The notes: a model not told the origin generated them from the letters alone. A stretch of 26,477 nt of DNA from Priapulus caudatus (GCF_000485595.1 NW_014577328.1:176268-202744), one strand, 5' to 3'. Shown: positions 12,766 to 22,285, numbered from the stretch's first letter. Numbers and translations: made by a program.

Positions 12766-13402
12766 TGTTGCCGGCGTTATATTTGTATGAATGGGGCTTT
12801 AGGCCACCTGTATAGTATTGTAATAATAGTGTATGCTGGGGGCCCAAGGTTTTCAGATTCAGATTCATTTTATTTTGCACTTTTCATTCATTTGTACAGA
12901 TTATTTCAGATAGAAGTAAAAAAGGAGAGAAATAAATAGAATCGATAGGTTCAAGGTGAATGTGCGTAGCGGTAAAAGTAGCCATAAGCTTTCGAGTTGA
13001 CCACTACCATAGGTAATAAAATGTCTGAGGGAAAAGTACAATTAAACTAAATATAGGAAATAAGAGGGAAAAAAAAATATACATACATACATATATGGAA
13101 CAGTATCTAGGCCACAAGCAAGTATCAATGCCATCAATGTATCAAGGCCACATATATAGTATTTGTATGACGGTGGCCTAAGGCCACCTATATGATATTG
13201 TAATCATAGAATAGTGTATGATGGGAGACCAATGCCACATATATAGTATTTGTAATAATAGTGTGTGATGGGAGTCCAAGGCCACATATATAGTATTTGT
13301 ATAGAGTATTGTAATGATAGAATAGTTTATGATGGGGGCCCAAGGCCACATATATAGTATTGTATACGACAGTGGCCTAAGACCTCCTATATAGTAGTGT
13401 GT
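12766..13402 (-). repeat. Right minisatellite block, inverted relative to left block
   Basis: Reverse complement of the 8945-9440 minisatellite. Visible units include GGCTTTAGGCCACC at about 12797 and GGGGGCCCAAGG at 12838-12849, then after an insertion AAGGCCACATATATAG at 13145, 13275 and 13343. One half-unit contains a perfect 8 bp hairpin with a one-base loop, GGTGGCCT-A-AGGCCACC, at 13172-13188. The block is split by an insertion between 12849 and 13143. Confidence 0.8.
12850..13142 (-). mobile_element. Short 5'-truncated non-LTR retroelement (LINE or SINE tail)
   Basis: About 293 bases interrupt the minisatellite exactly inside the word CCCAAGGCCACAT. CAAGG is present on both sides (12845-12849 and 13143-13147), as expected for a target-site duplication. 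On the minus strand the insert ends with AATAAAATGAATCTGAATC and then TGAAAA, a polyadenylation-like signal followed by a short (GAATCT) tail. That is typical of LINE or LINE-mobilised 3' ends. No coding sequence remains. The family is not identified. Confidence 0.6.
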
Positions 13403-14640
13403 GGTAAACCTTGGTTGTAAGCTATACCTCCTCCAGCAAAGACAAGTAGGCTGCATCACTTGCACAGTGTATTATTGCGCCAGCGGGGCTTTAGTTTAGT
13501 TTAGTTTAGTTAGTTATTTCATACGCCATGCTCGTGGACGTTAATTATAGTTTGTTGATTATTGGTATCCGGTAGTCGAGGTTGATAATCGCTACGACAT
13601 CCCGCTATTCTACTATGTTTCATCGTTATTTTCTTTCTAAAATATTCTCTGGGCATCTGCTTCGTCGAGTTTTACTTTGATGTCTTTACGATCGATTCCA
13701 GACTTTGATGTTTAGCCGTGTTGATCAGTCTTTGTGTTCGTTTATCATTGTCACTCGTGATGTTTGATTAGCATTCATTTATAATTAACGGTACCTGCGC
13801 GCTATCCTAGATGGTTAGTCATGTTGATGCTTGTACTGAGTACGGTTGTAGTGTGATGGATTACACTACAGTGTAGGTAGGTATAAACACAAACATGCCA
13901 GGCGTAAATAAAAGCACATGCGTTTGTTATTTGTTTTATTTATTTATTTATTTTTAACATTTTTTTATGTTGTTATGATAAATTAGTTTTTGTTTCACTA
14001 CTGCGGATACTGGTAGCCCCATCATTGTTATACACACGTTGCCTCGGCGGTTCTAAATGCAGGCCGATGTCTTCTATATATAGTTACAACGGACTGCCTC
14101 AGTGTAACGTATAGTTTCAAAGTGTTTTAAAATATATGCACGTGATAGGCTTGAATGAATCTACACGCGTAAGGTTTAGTGATCATGAAGCAGAGTTTTA
14201 TTTAAAACTGTCTTTAAGCCATGTTGTAATCAATCGGTGAGGGCATCAATCACCCCACGTGCTGCGTGCGTGCGTCTGCGTGTGTGCGTGCACGTGTGTG
14301 CGTATGCGTGTGAGAATATGTGGAAATATATCGAAGCATAATTGCTAGCTCAATCGATCGAATGTAAATAACTATCGCGAAAATCCTCATCAGCCGCATA
14401 GCAATTTGGCATCTTCTGGCCACGTGCACTCGCATCAGCTGCTAAGATTTCTCCCCGGGGATGCATCGCTCTCGTTACCTCGGGCGATAGCTATCAATGA
14501 TCAAACACAGCGGGATGCCTGCTCGCTTGTGCATGCGATAGCGCTTCCGTGTTAATAGGTATTTTCGGCCCACTCCGTCGATCATTTCCTCGCTCACGCT
14601 TAGCGGCACGGAAGGCGGAGCTGATTGAGGCAGCATGCTG
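13403..14640. other. No gene seen; minor simple repeats
   Basis: Holds a short (TTTAG)n run at about 13491-13516, a (TTTA)n-like tract at about 13929-13955, an 8 bp stem-loop TGTAGTGT/ACACTACA at about 13847-13872, and an alternating purine-pyrimidine GT-rich stretch at about 14262-14315 (TGCGTGCGTGC type). None supports a gene. Confidence 0.4.
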
Positions 14641-14945
14641 CGGCCGTGTCAAGCTTAGCGCAGACGTGCGATTTTTTTATGCAACGTGACAGCGATTCTA
14701 TAGTATCGCTGTAAAAATTGCTGTGAAATCGTCTGCGGGAAACTGGCAACCCGTATAGCGATTCTGGTCGCCTGCGACGAGTTGCAAGAAATCAAACTTG
14801 TTTGATTTTGAGCGAAGCAGCTCGTCGCTTCCAATTGCTCCCAAATTGCTCTAGAATTGCTTCGAAATCTCTTGTATGCGCACACGCGGTGAAGAATTGG
14901 CGGCATCGCAACCGATCGCTTGCGGTTGCAGCTTGCATAGTCCAG
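14640..14945. mobile_element. Foldback/MITE-like element
   Basis: An imperfect palindromic segment centred at about 14798. The core is a perfect 9 bp stem AAATCAAAC-TT-GTTTGATTT (14789-14808). Around it an outer stem pairs GCGACGAG (about 14774-14781) with CTCGTCGC (about 14820-14827). Further out, AGCGATTCTATAG and ATTGC words on the left echo CTCTAGAATTGCT and GCAATT-type words on the right. It is rich in GCGAT and ATTGC words. Clear terminal repeats and a target duplication were not pinned down, so the ends are approximate. No transposase is present. Confidence 0.45.
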
Positions 14946-15590
14946 CAGTTATGAGAAAAAAAGGCTCAACCTCGGACTAATTGCAAAAGAAGGGTTTTTC
15001 AACGGTTTCGTACTCAGGAACATGTCCTCTATAACAAAAGTCTCTGAAAGTCTCTGTAGGGGAAGTTGATTAAAAAGGGTTTTATTACAACCTCATTCAA
15101 TTCGGCATGGAAACAAGGCTGGAATTAAAATAAACTAAAAAATGCGTATAAGGGAGTTAATTTACCCCAAAACATCGACAAACTCAGTCATTGTCTTAGG
15201 TATATTATCTGGTTTATCAAAAGCGTTGTTTTGTGGGTCTTTTTTCCATTTTGTGAGTAAGTCCAATTCAAAATGAACTGGGAAAAAAAGACCTGTCACG
15301 AGAGTACACGCAAAAAAATCGTGAAGTAATTCGTAAACTAGTAAACTATATTAATGGTTCATGTTTTTGTTTTATTCGTCTTCTAATATTTATCAAAGGG
15401 ATAATACACTAAATCATCTAACAAATTATGGGTCTACGCTCTGTATTTTTATCCGACCACCATTGTTTTCCATCTTTCACTTTGCTCTGTCTGCACGGTG
15501 TGTCACAGGAGCTTGCAGGAGTCGCTAGTCGCATGCATACAAGCTGCACGGATTCATGCTGCATGGATCGAGAGAACGGACGGACGGAAC
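14946..15590. other. No gene seen
   Basis: AT-rich with several A-runs up to about 15420, then ordinary sequence leading into the purine-rich minisatellite. I see nothing assignable. Confidence 0.4.
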
Positions 15591-15593
15591 GGA

Positions 15594-16102
15594 AGAGGGA
15601 GGGAGGGTGGAGAGAGGAGGGAGGCGAGAGAGGAGGAGGAGGAGGAGGAGGAAGAGAGGAGGAGGAGGAGGAGGAGGAGGGATTCACCGCACACGTGATG
15701 GGCCATACTCACAAAGGCTCCATCCACGCCGCCTAGCAGCTCTAGACTTCATAGGTGAGGGAGGAGGGTGGAGGGAGGAGGAGGGAGGGAGGAGGAGAGG
15801 TGAGGAGGGAGGAAGAGAGACTTCACCGCACACGTGATGGCCATCTCAACAAATGCTCATACGCGCTAGCAGCTCTAGCTTCATAGGTGAGAGGAGGAGG
15901 GAGGGAAGAGGGAGGAGGAGGAGGGAGGGGGAGGGGAGGAGGGTGGAGGGTAGAGAAAATGGGAGAAGGGAGGGAAGGTGGATGAAAGGAGGAGAGAGGA
16001 GCAGGGAGGGAGCAGGTGGCGGGAGCATGGAGGAGCAGAGAGGAGAGTGGAGGAGGGAGCAGGGAGGGAGGGAGGAGGGAGGGAGGAGGGAGGGAGGGAG
16101 GA
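15594..16102 (+). repeat. GGA/GGGA polypurine minisatellite with embedded module
   Basis: Strand-biased GGAGGGAGGAGG repeats with a few interruptions. A ~70-77 base non-purine module is present twice, at about 15683-15759 and 15822-15891. It has CTTCACCGCACACGTGATGG, then GCAGCTCTAG and TTCATAGGTGAG, giving a ~139 base period for that part. The many G-runs could form G-quadruplexes and the tract could form triplex DNA. Long open frames on both strands are low-complexity artefacts. Confidence 0.85.
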
Positions 16103-16490
16103 GACTCGACACTCTCAGGCATCAGCGATACTTCCAAAAACTCGCAACGAAGACGGCACATATACAACCACAGAATCTACCTCCGAGCACGGCAGCGGCC
16201 CGGTATCACAGCTATGCGTGTACCTGCAAGTGAAGCAGTGGCAAAGAAGGACGCAGACATGTCCCTAGAGCAATGGAAATGGAAAGTCAGAAGATACCGA
16301 AGTTGTCCAATTACGACCGACTTGCCACCTTCACCGCAATCCCTGCTGTAGTTGATTAGGTGCAACTGTGTGTCGAACTGTAACAGTTTGCGATGGCACC
16401 TGCCGCTCAAAAACGAGCATGCACTGCTCCCCAGCCTGTGGCCAATGCAAAGGGTCTGCATGCACCAATACCGACGAGCCAATTAATTGA
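16103..16490 (+). pseudogene. CXC-type cysteine-rich protein, 3' coding fragment, copy 1 (frameshifted)
   Basis: Begins directly after the GGA repeat with LDTLRHQRYFQKLATKT, then HIQPQNLPPS, with a frame slip, an intact EQWKWKV, TTDLPP and finally a cysteine cluster and terminal TGA at 16488-16490. Compared with the copy at 25185 it has an extra A at the KVR(D) position, a TAG in place of CAG at about 16349, an extra G in the GATGGCACC stretch and changes in the next Cys-Lys stretch. The pattern CNC-x3-C-x4-C-x-C-x6-C-x3-C-x2-C-x4-CTN resembles tesmin/TSO1 CXC domains. This LPP..VY.Q...W..W..LPPAP..LL..I.CNC arrangement is, from memory, a widespread dispersed invertebrate protein of unknown function, probably transposon-linked. 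Some breaks may be sequencing errors. Confidence 0.65.
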
Positions 16491-17348
16491 TTATGACAAC
16501 GAGGATGAGTAATGTTAACATATGAGCGCAGAAGTCAGGTCTCCCAGCATGAAATTTGAAACTGCTATCCATGAAACAAATAGACGACTTTGGCTCGGTG
16601 TTTAGCGAGAACAATAGAAGCAGTGTTTGTGGCGCCGCGATTCTACTTTGAATACCAAAAGACATGTGTACCAGAACGAGTCAGTACAATCGCAGTGAGT
16701 TTCACTATATTGCGCGCGCATTAGAGAACAATAGAAAGTAGTGTTGTGGCCCGCCAATCTGCTTTGAATAACAAAAGACACCAGAACGAGTCAGAGCAAT
16801 GGATTGCACCGTCTGCTGTTTCTGATGCGCGCCAACGCGATAATGTTTTCGAAATGTCACTCATGCCACTACTACTTGCCACAAGGTTTGAATAACAAGT
16901 GTCATTTTTAAGAATGTTATTTTTTTGTATTTGTTTTGTATTATTAATACAGATTAAAGCTATTATTAACCATCCATAATAGTTTTTTTCTTGGTTCGAG
17001 CCCAAAATGGCTCGATTTTCTGGCGATATAATCACGCGAAAACAACAACTTCCGGTTTAGAGCCTCGTTTCATGTTGCAGGAGAAAGCGAGTTAGCGGTG
17101 AGTCCCATATTGGAGATGTTCCCTGCTTAGATCCTTAAAGACTTTTAGTATTGTTTATTTAGAGGTTTATTCTAACTGGTTAATGATGAAAAAGCTTCTT
17201 TTGCAATTAGTACCAGGTCGAATCAGCTCATCCGAGCAACCAAAATCGCAGGTCTGCGCTAGGCGTGAGTATCGCTTCACCTCTGCCAGCCGCTTAGAGA
17301 TTTCGGACCGCTGTCACGCAGCTCGCGTGAAATGGCTTCAGTTACAAG

Positions 17349-17350
17349 CT

Positions 17351-17410
<60 letters not shown>
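17349..17410 (+). repeat. (TC)n microsatellite
   Basis: About 30 CT units with one early interruption. It forms the right end of copy 1; the equivalent tract in copy 2 is at 26394-26455. Confidence 0.95.
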
Positions 17411-17412
<2 letters not shown>

Positions 17413-17540
17413 CCAAGGCTGTTGCGATACGTTACAAAGCACTCATACATTGTTATTTTACTGTCTAAACGGATTCGTTCATGTGCGGAGATACGTTCGG
17501 AAATTCGGGCAAAGTCACCTCAATGCGCATCTATTGGATG

Positions 17541-17634
17541 GCTAAAATATCTATTGTGCTAAATATCTATTGTGGCTAAATATCTATTGTTGGTTAAATA
17601 TCTAGTGTTGGTTAAATATCTAGTGTTTGGTAAA
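17541..17634 (+). repeat. ~18 bp tandem repeat, five units
   Basis: Five consecutive copies of GGTTAAATATCTATTGTT-like units (variants GCTAAATATCTATTGTG and GGTTAAATATCTAGTGTT). Unit length is 16-19. No known family. Confidence 0.85.
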
Positions 17635-18295
17635 TGCAGTCATGGACGCCGCCCTGACCATTATATTTGATGTATTATTGAGGAGTGAATTTCGAATGTA
17701 CTACCGAAATCTCGCTTTTGTATGCTGTCATGCGTGTACGCGCAATGGCCTTTTATCGTATAAATACATTTATCTGTTTTAGTTGCACCTAACGCAGCAT
17801 ATTTGGGGAGTGACGGAGCATGCTGCGACGTGAAATTTGGCATACTCCGCCTCACGAATAGCATAATGTATCATTAAGTCAGCTCGTCACGGCTGGATGT
17901 GCGCCGTTGTTCCCGTCTGCGATGAATTTAAATATAATTTATTTTATAATTTACATTAATATCGTCCTTATGCCATTTATATATATAATATACATAATTT
18001 AGAGTTAAGGAGCTCCAAAACTGATGATGTTAAAATTTTCCATTATGTTAGATAAGTAACAAAATTATATATTTCGCTGCCGATTGTTAAAATATCGTCA
18101 TGCGCTCTGAAACAATAAGAAGTTTAAAGTCAACTCCACGCGACATCTAAACGTCATGTTTTCTTATGCTGCTGATAAACAATCTGATTTTTTTAAAATC
18201 TATTTTGTAACATGCACCCACGCATTACTTAGGTACGTGTACACCACGTTCAGAACACCATGCGCGCTTCGCCCATACATGTCACTCACGCCACT

Positions 18296-18342
<47 letters not shown>

Positions 18343-20495
18343 ACACACACACACACACACAAACAAACAAGCCAAACAATGCACACAACACAACACACAA
18401 ACTCAAATTTTAATTCGATACGTTGTGGTGTGTTACATTAGGTGAACATTGTCTCAGGATTATATTAGCAACTACTATGTTTGGAAAATAACTTAATCAA
18501 TTCAGTCTAAAAATTTGTTTATTTGTGCGCGCACGCACATTTACCAAGCATTATAATAAAATGCGCTCCGGCCAATTAATTAATTTTTGTCGACATGCGT
18601 GTTCTAGCTTAGCTATTTTGTTCACTACTACAAAAACTATTTATTAAATCTTTGCGTGAAAGAATTGCGCTTTCTCGCTGAATTTGATTTGGTTAGGTTT
18701 TCAAGTGACACAGCCGACGTCTATTGAGGAAGTTTACTGGCCATACCATCTATGCGTAATTCCAATAGAATCTATGAGAAATTTTAAGTAAATTCTGGAT
18801 TTTTGATGGGTGACGTTTTAAGGCCTCTTATTAGCAACCCTAAGAATGGCACGCTTGAGATTTAAGCTATGGCAGACCACAGCCGGATAGTCGTGTTGTA
18901 ACTTAGCAACGTATAATCATCATTGTTCCTCGCCGTCATCATCATCCTCGTCGACGTCGTGTTCCCGTCGTCTGTCGTCTGTTGTCGCTCGTTTGTTATT
19001 ACCCATTCAACAACAACAAACTGCAGAAATGTTTGCCGTTACTGTTTTTTCTGCTATGTCGTTGGCCGCTTAATGAACTTGTAAATCTACATGTTACAGA
19101 TTAATAATTTATTGTTGATAAATACTCAATCAATGATACACCATGTTGTCATTTTTGTCGCAACATCTGTGGCATGTCCGGAAAATTCGTCATTGAGAAA
19201 CTCGACTTTTCGCCGCAGTACGATCAGCTGCCATTACGTTATGACTCGCACGTCGCTCACCTCTTTCCTCGTCGTCGTGACGTCATCGGTCGCCTCGGTG
19301 TCTCTCTCGTCTCTGAAAGATAATCTATGGAGACGTACGATGCCACGGAACGCACTGATTTCTGCAATCTTCATCCTCGCCATCGTCATCATTCGTCCGC
19401 TGTCCCACTCAGAATCGTGCGTGTGACGGTCAGCTTTTCGCCAGCAGTGGCTGTTCGGATTCGAATGGCGCGCATATGCTTTTCGTTCCTTTTTTTTTGC
19501 TTTCTTTGGCGTTTCAACGTCGCAGTTCGGCGAACGTGATTTAGCCGTCTGCCTCTCCGCCGCGATGCGCAAAAACTCCTTCTTCGTCGCTTCGAATCTC
19601 GCAGCGCGAAATCAAGGTCACATATATATTGAGCGAAAATGGAAATTTTCGCTAATGCAAATTAGACAGAGTGCCTCATGCGGCGTTGCCGTTCTCGAGA
19701 GCATTACCTCTCGCGAGTAGATTTATTTTTGGCGGATTTTATTAGCGGTTTAATAATCTAATTATGTTTTTTTTATTATCAAAAACTGTTGCTACGGAAG
19801 TTACTATTCTCTCGAAAACTTTTATGATTGCACTGGCAGTTGGATGTGCATATGATCGGGCCTCTAAAATCCATGTAAAGCGTTGATGGGCCGAAACGAT
19901 GTTTTTAAGCATGTAGTTTAATAGCCAGTTTTTGCGTAATGCAAAATTTAAAACGCAAACTGCCGAGTTTAAATTCCTCTTCATTAAAAACGCCAGCATC
20001 TTATTCTGTTGCCCATTTAAATTAGTAGATAAACGTCAACATGTGTTTACCACAGTGGGAGAAATCCCTGACACTGTACACGCTTACACTACCATACAAA
20101 AAAAAAACAATCAGTGAACTAATCTCTAAATGAAAGCCATTCCATAAAATCCGTTGCTGTCAACAAATCACCTTTACATATATTATACTATAAACTGCAA
20201 GCTTACAATACAAAAGATTAACTCGGTTAAAGATTTTGTCAATGGGTTGTCACATGCATAACAGTAGAAAGAGACGACAAGCGATCCAATTCATTCATAT
20301 GTGGTTTCAATGTCCTTAGAAACCACAATTTCCAACCACAATTCGTGGGCGGCACACTACAATCAAATTTTACTTCGAAATACACAGTCGATAGTGCTGT
20401 TTAATTATATAACAGCTGATTGTTGGTTGTCGTTCTTTACCTTCTACAATCATCCACATCATTTCGTATCGCCATTACATCATCACTCAATTCTG
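17635..20495. other. No recognised gene; GC-richer segment at 18900-19620
   Basis: AT-rich around 17930-18080. A CpG-richer stretch at 18900-19620 has repeated TCGTC words and one perfect TGACGTCA (CRE-like) at 19278-19285. Open frames of about 110 codons exist there on both strands (19091-19426 plus, 19234-19572 minus) with no known domain. A perfect 9 bp hairpin AGCGAAAAT-GGAA-ATTTTCGCT is at 19632-19653. I cannot support a gene, though the CpG-rich segment could be a promoter or an exon of something unrecognised. Confidence 0.35.
18296..18361 (+). repeat. (CA)n microsatellite
   Basis: About 30 AC dinucleotides with one CCC interruption, followed by AAAC-type degenerate repeats to about 18400. 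Histidine/threonine-rich open frames across it are artefacts. Confidence 0.95.
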
Positions 20496-21435
20496 TCGTC
20501 ACCTCACCTCACCTCACCCTCACTCACCTCACCTCACCTCATCCTCACCTCACCTCACCTCACCATCACCTCAACCCTCACCCTCACCCTCAACCTAACT
20601 CATCCTCACCTCACCTCACCTCTTAACCTCACTCAGCCTCACCTCACCTCACCTCCCTCACCACACCACACCTTCACCTCACCTCACCTCACCTCACCTC
20701 ACCTCACCTCACCTACCTCACCTCACCTCACCTCACCTCACACTCACCTCACCTCAACCTCACTCTACCTCACCTCACCTTCACCTCCACCTCACCGTCA
20801 CCTCACCTCACCTTCATCCTTCACCTCACCTCCACCTCACCTCACCTCAACCTCACCTCACCTCACTTTCACCCTCACCTTACTCTCACCTCACCTCAGC
20901 CTCACCTCACCTCACCTCACCTCACCTCCACCTCACCTCACCTCACCTCACCTCACCTCACCTCACGCATCACCACACCTCACCTCACGCTCATCTCTCA
21001 CCTCACCTCATCTCTCAGCCTCACCTCACCTCTTCCTCACCTCACCTCACCTCACCTCACTTCACCTCCACCTACCTCACCTCACCTCACCTCACCTCGA
21101 CCTCACCTTCACCTTCACCTCACCTCACCTCATCCTCACCTTTCCACCCTCACCTCACCTCAACCTCCCTACACCTCCTCACCCTCACCTCAACCTCACC
21201 TCACCTGCACTCACCGTCACCTTATCTCACCTCAGCCTCACCTTCTACTTCACCTCACCTCACCTCATCTCACCTCACCTCACCTCACCTTTCGCCACAC
21301 ACCTTTCACCTCGCCACACCTCACCTCGCCAACCTCACTCGTCTCACCTCACCTCACCTCACCTCACCTCGCCACACCTCACCTCGCCACACCTCACCTC
21401 GTCACACCACACCTCACCTCACCTCACCTCACCTC
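20496..21435 (+). repeat. (CCTCA)n pentanucleotide array, ~0.94 kb
   Basis: Nearly pure CCTCA (minus strand TGAGG) with scattered insertions such as CACACC, TTCACC and CCCTCA. The plus strand has no stop in any frame of the pure repeat, which explains the 386-codon open frame at 20301-21461 with its LTSPH repeats; it is not a gene. It ends about 55 bases beyond the presumed stop codon of the minus-strand DC-STAMP-like gene. Confidence 0.93.
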
Positions 21436-21491
21436 ATGTTCTAAACAAAAAACTGTTGTAAGAGCCGTTACAGAGAGATGGAGTCATCCCT

Positions 21492-21599
21492 TTACTTCGC
21501 TGAACGTCCAGAGGAAGTCACGTAGTCTACGGGTCGCATGCCAGACCGTTTACACATTGTTGTTGATGTCGGTGCAAACACTCAATGCAGATAGAATCG
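21492..21599 (-). CDS. Probable last exon of DC-STAMP-domain gene (frame broken)
   Basis: Follows a possible acceptor TTGGGCAG (AG at 21601-21600). The minus strand reads DSICIECLHRHQQQC, then VNGLACDP, and then meets TAG at 21529-21527. If one base is missing just before this TAG, the reading continues as VDYVTSSGRSAK and stops at TAA (21494-21492). DC-STAMP proteins with a C-terminal RING-like cluster end with CxxC pairs followed by a DPxDY-like tail, which this matches. A base is also missing at the junction with the preceding exon, which ends in phase 1. The final cysteine pair is C-x5-C where I would expect C-x2-C. Two lost bases fit the indel noise elsewhere in the window, but a decayed gene or a different true last exon remains possible. 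Confidence 0.45.
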
Positions 21600-21659
21600 C
21601 TGCCCAACATCACGCATTGCATGTTTTTTTTTATTAAATTAGTGCAGACGCGAGCGGCC

Positions 21660-21778
21660 AACAGAAAGCGCAGCAGCCAACAACAACAATCACAGCAACA
21701 ACAGCAGCAGGCAACAACAGCAGAAGCAGCAGCCAGCAACACCAACAGCAGCACCAGCAACAGCAGCAGCACCAGAAG
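21660..21778 (+). repeat. CAR (CAG/CAA) trinucleotide-rich tract
   Basis: Imperfect CAG/CAA/AGC repeats. In one plus frame they read as Gln-rich then Ala/Ser/Asn-rich sequence within a 73-codon open frame (21585-21806), preceded by a T-run plus TTAG and followed by CGTACGTG. A low-complexity exon on the plus strand cannot be excluded, but the tract lies inside the last intron of the minus-strand gene and nothing else supports it. Confidence 0.7.
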
Positions 21779-21844
21779 CGTACGTGTAAATGGTTCGTAT
21801 AATTAAAGGCGCTAAGCCAGAAGAGATAATAGGATCAAAGAGAA

Positions 21845-21919
21845 TCGGAGAGAGAGAGAGAGAGAGACAGACAGAAAGAGAGAGGGGGAGATGTGAGAGA
21901 GAGAGAGAGCGCGCGAGAT

Positions 21920-21985
<66 letters not shown>

Positions 21986-22205
21986 TGAGGCAGAGCAAAA
22001 GTAATAGGGGAGCGCGAGGGTGACAGCAAGAGCAAGAGAGAGGGGATATGGAAGGAGACGGGGACAGGTCGAGAGAGGGGGACTCTATGGTGACAGTGAA
22101 AGCGAGATAGAGAGGGGGCGATGGGACAGAAAAACAACTATAGTAAACGAGAGAGAGGGGGGAAAGAGAGAGAAAGGGGCAGAAAGAACATGTACGAGAG
22201 AGGGT
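21845..22205 (+). repeat. (GA)n-rich polypurine tract
   Basis: A GAGA tract, purest at about 21939-21982, degrading into GAGAGGGG-type purine sequence. It lies in the last predicted intron of the minus-strand gene, so the transcript would be pyrimidine-rich here. Serine/leucine-rich open frames across it are artefacts. Confidence 0.9.
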
Positions 22206-22285
22206 GGGCGAGACGGAGTATGAATAAGAGAGCACAATCAAGTGCGGGAGCGATTGAATTTGAGAATGATGTTAGAGACGACAGG

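Larger units (their letters stand above)
16103..17410 (+). repeat. Dispersed ~1.3 kb repeat, copy 1
   Basis: Nearly identical to 25185-26455 in the same orientation. It holds the cysteine-rich coding fragment, then ~860 bases of noncoding sequence, and closes in a (TC)n tract. Sequence to the left differs in the two copies: copy 1 keeps about 27 more coding bases. Differences are mostly single-base indels in short homopolymers. Inside it, ~80-90 base segments at about 16605-16692 and 16724-16801 are related to each other (GAGAACAATAGAA..GTGTTTGTGG..CCAGAACGAGTCAG). Confidence 0.9.

Noticed and set aside
1-13402. CRISPR-like or rDNA spacer interpretation of the repeats
   Set aside because: Repeats are 540 bp head-to-tail units without unique spacers, and no 5S, 18S or 28S sequence is recognisable nearby.
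15428-16233. Overlapping 60-126 codon frames rich in Arg/Glu/Gly or Pro/Ser/Leu
   Set aside because: Low-complexity translations of the GGA repeat on both strands; only the last part (from 16103) has real protein similarity.
17183-17562. Open frames with (LS)n across the TC tract
   Set aside because: Dinucleotide repeat artefact; the upstream part is noncoding tail of the dispersed repeat.
18919-19005. Minus-strand mini-frame beginning MGNNKR and ending in an acidic run
   Set aside because: About 28 codons, arises from TCATCATCATCCTCGTC repeats; no supporting context.
19091-19572. Open frames of ~111 codons on both strands in the CpG-richer segment
   Set aside because: No domain or splice evidence recognised, and opposite-strand frames of similar length suggest composition rather than coding.
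20301-21461. 386-codon plus-strand open frame, the longest in the window
   Set aside because: It is mostly LTSPH-type repeats forced by (CCTCA)n, which contains no stop in any frame on that strand.
21585-21806. Gln/Ala/Ser-rich plus-strand frame as an exon
   Set aside because: Explained by the CAR trinucleotide repeat; possible splice-like flanks are not enough, and it lies within an intron of the opposite-strand gene.
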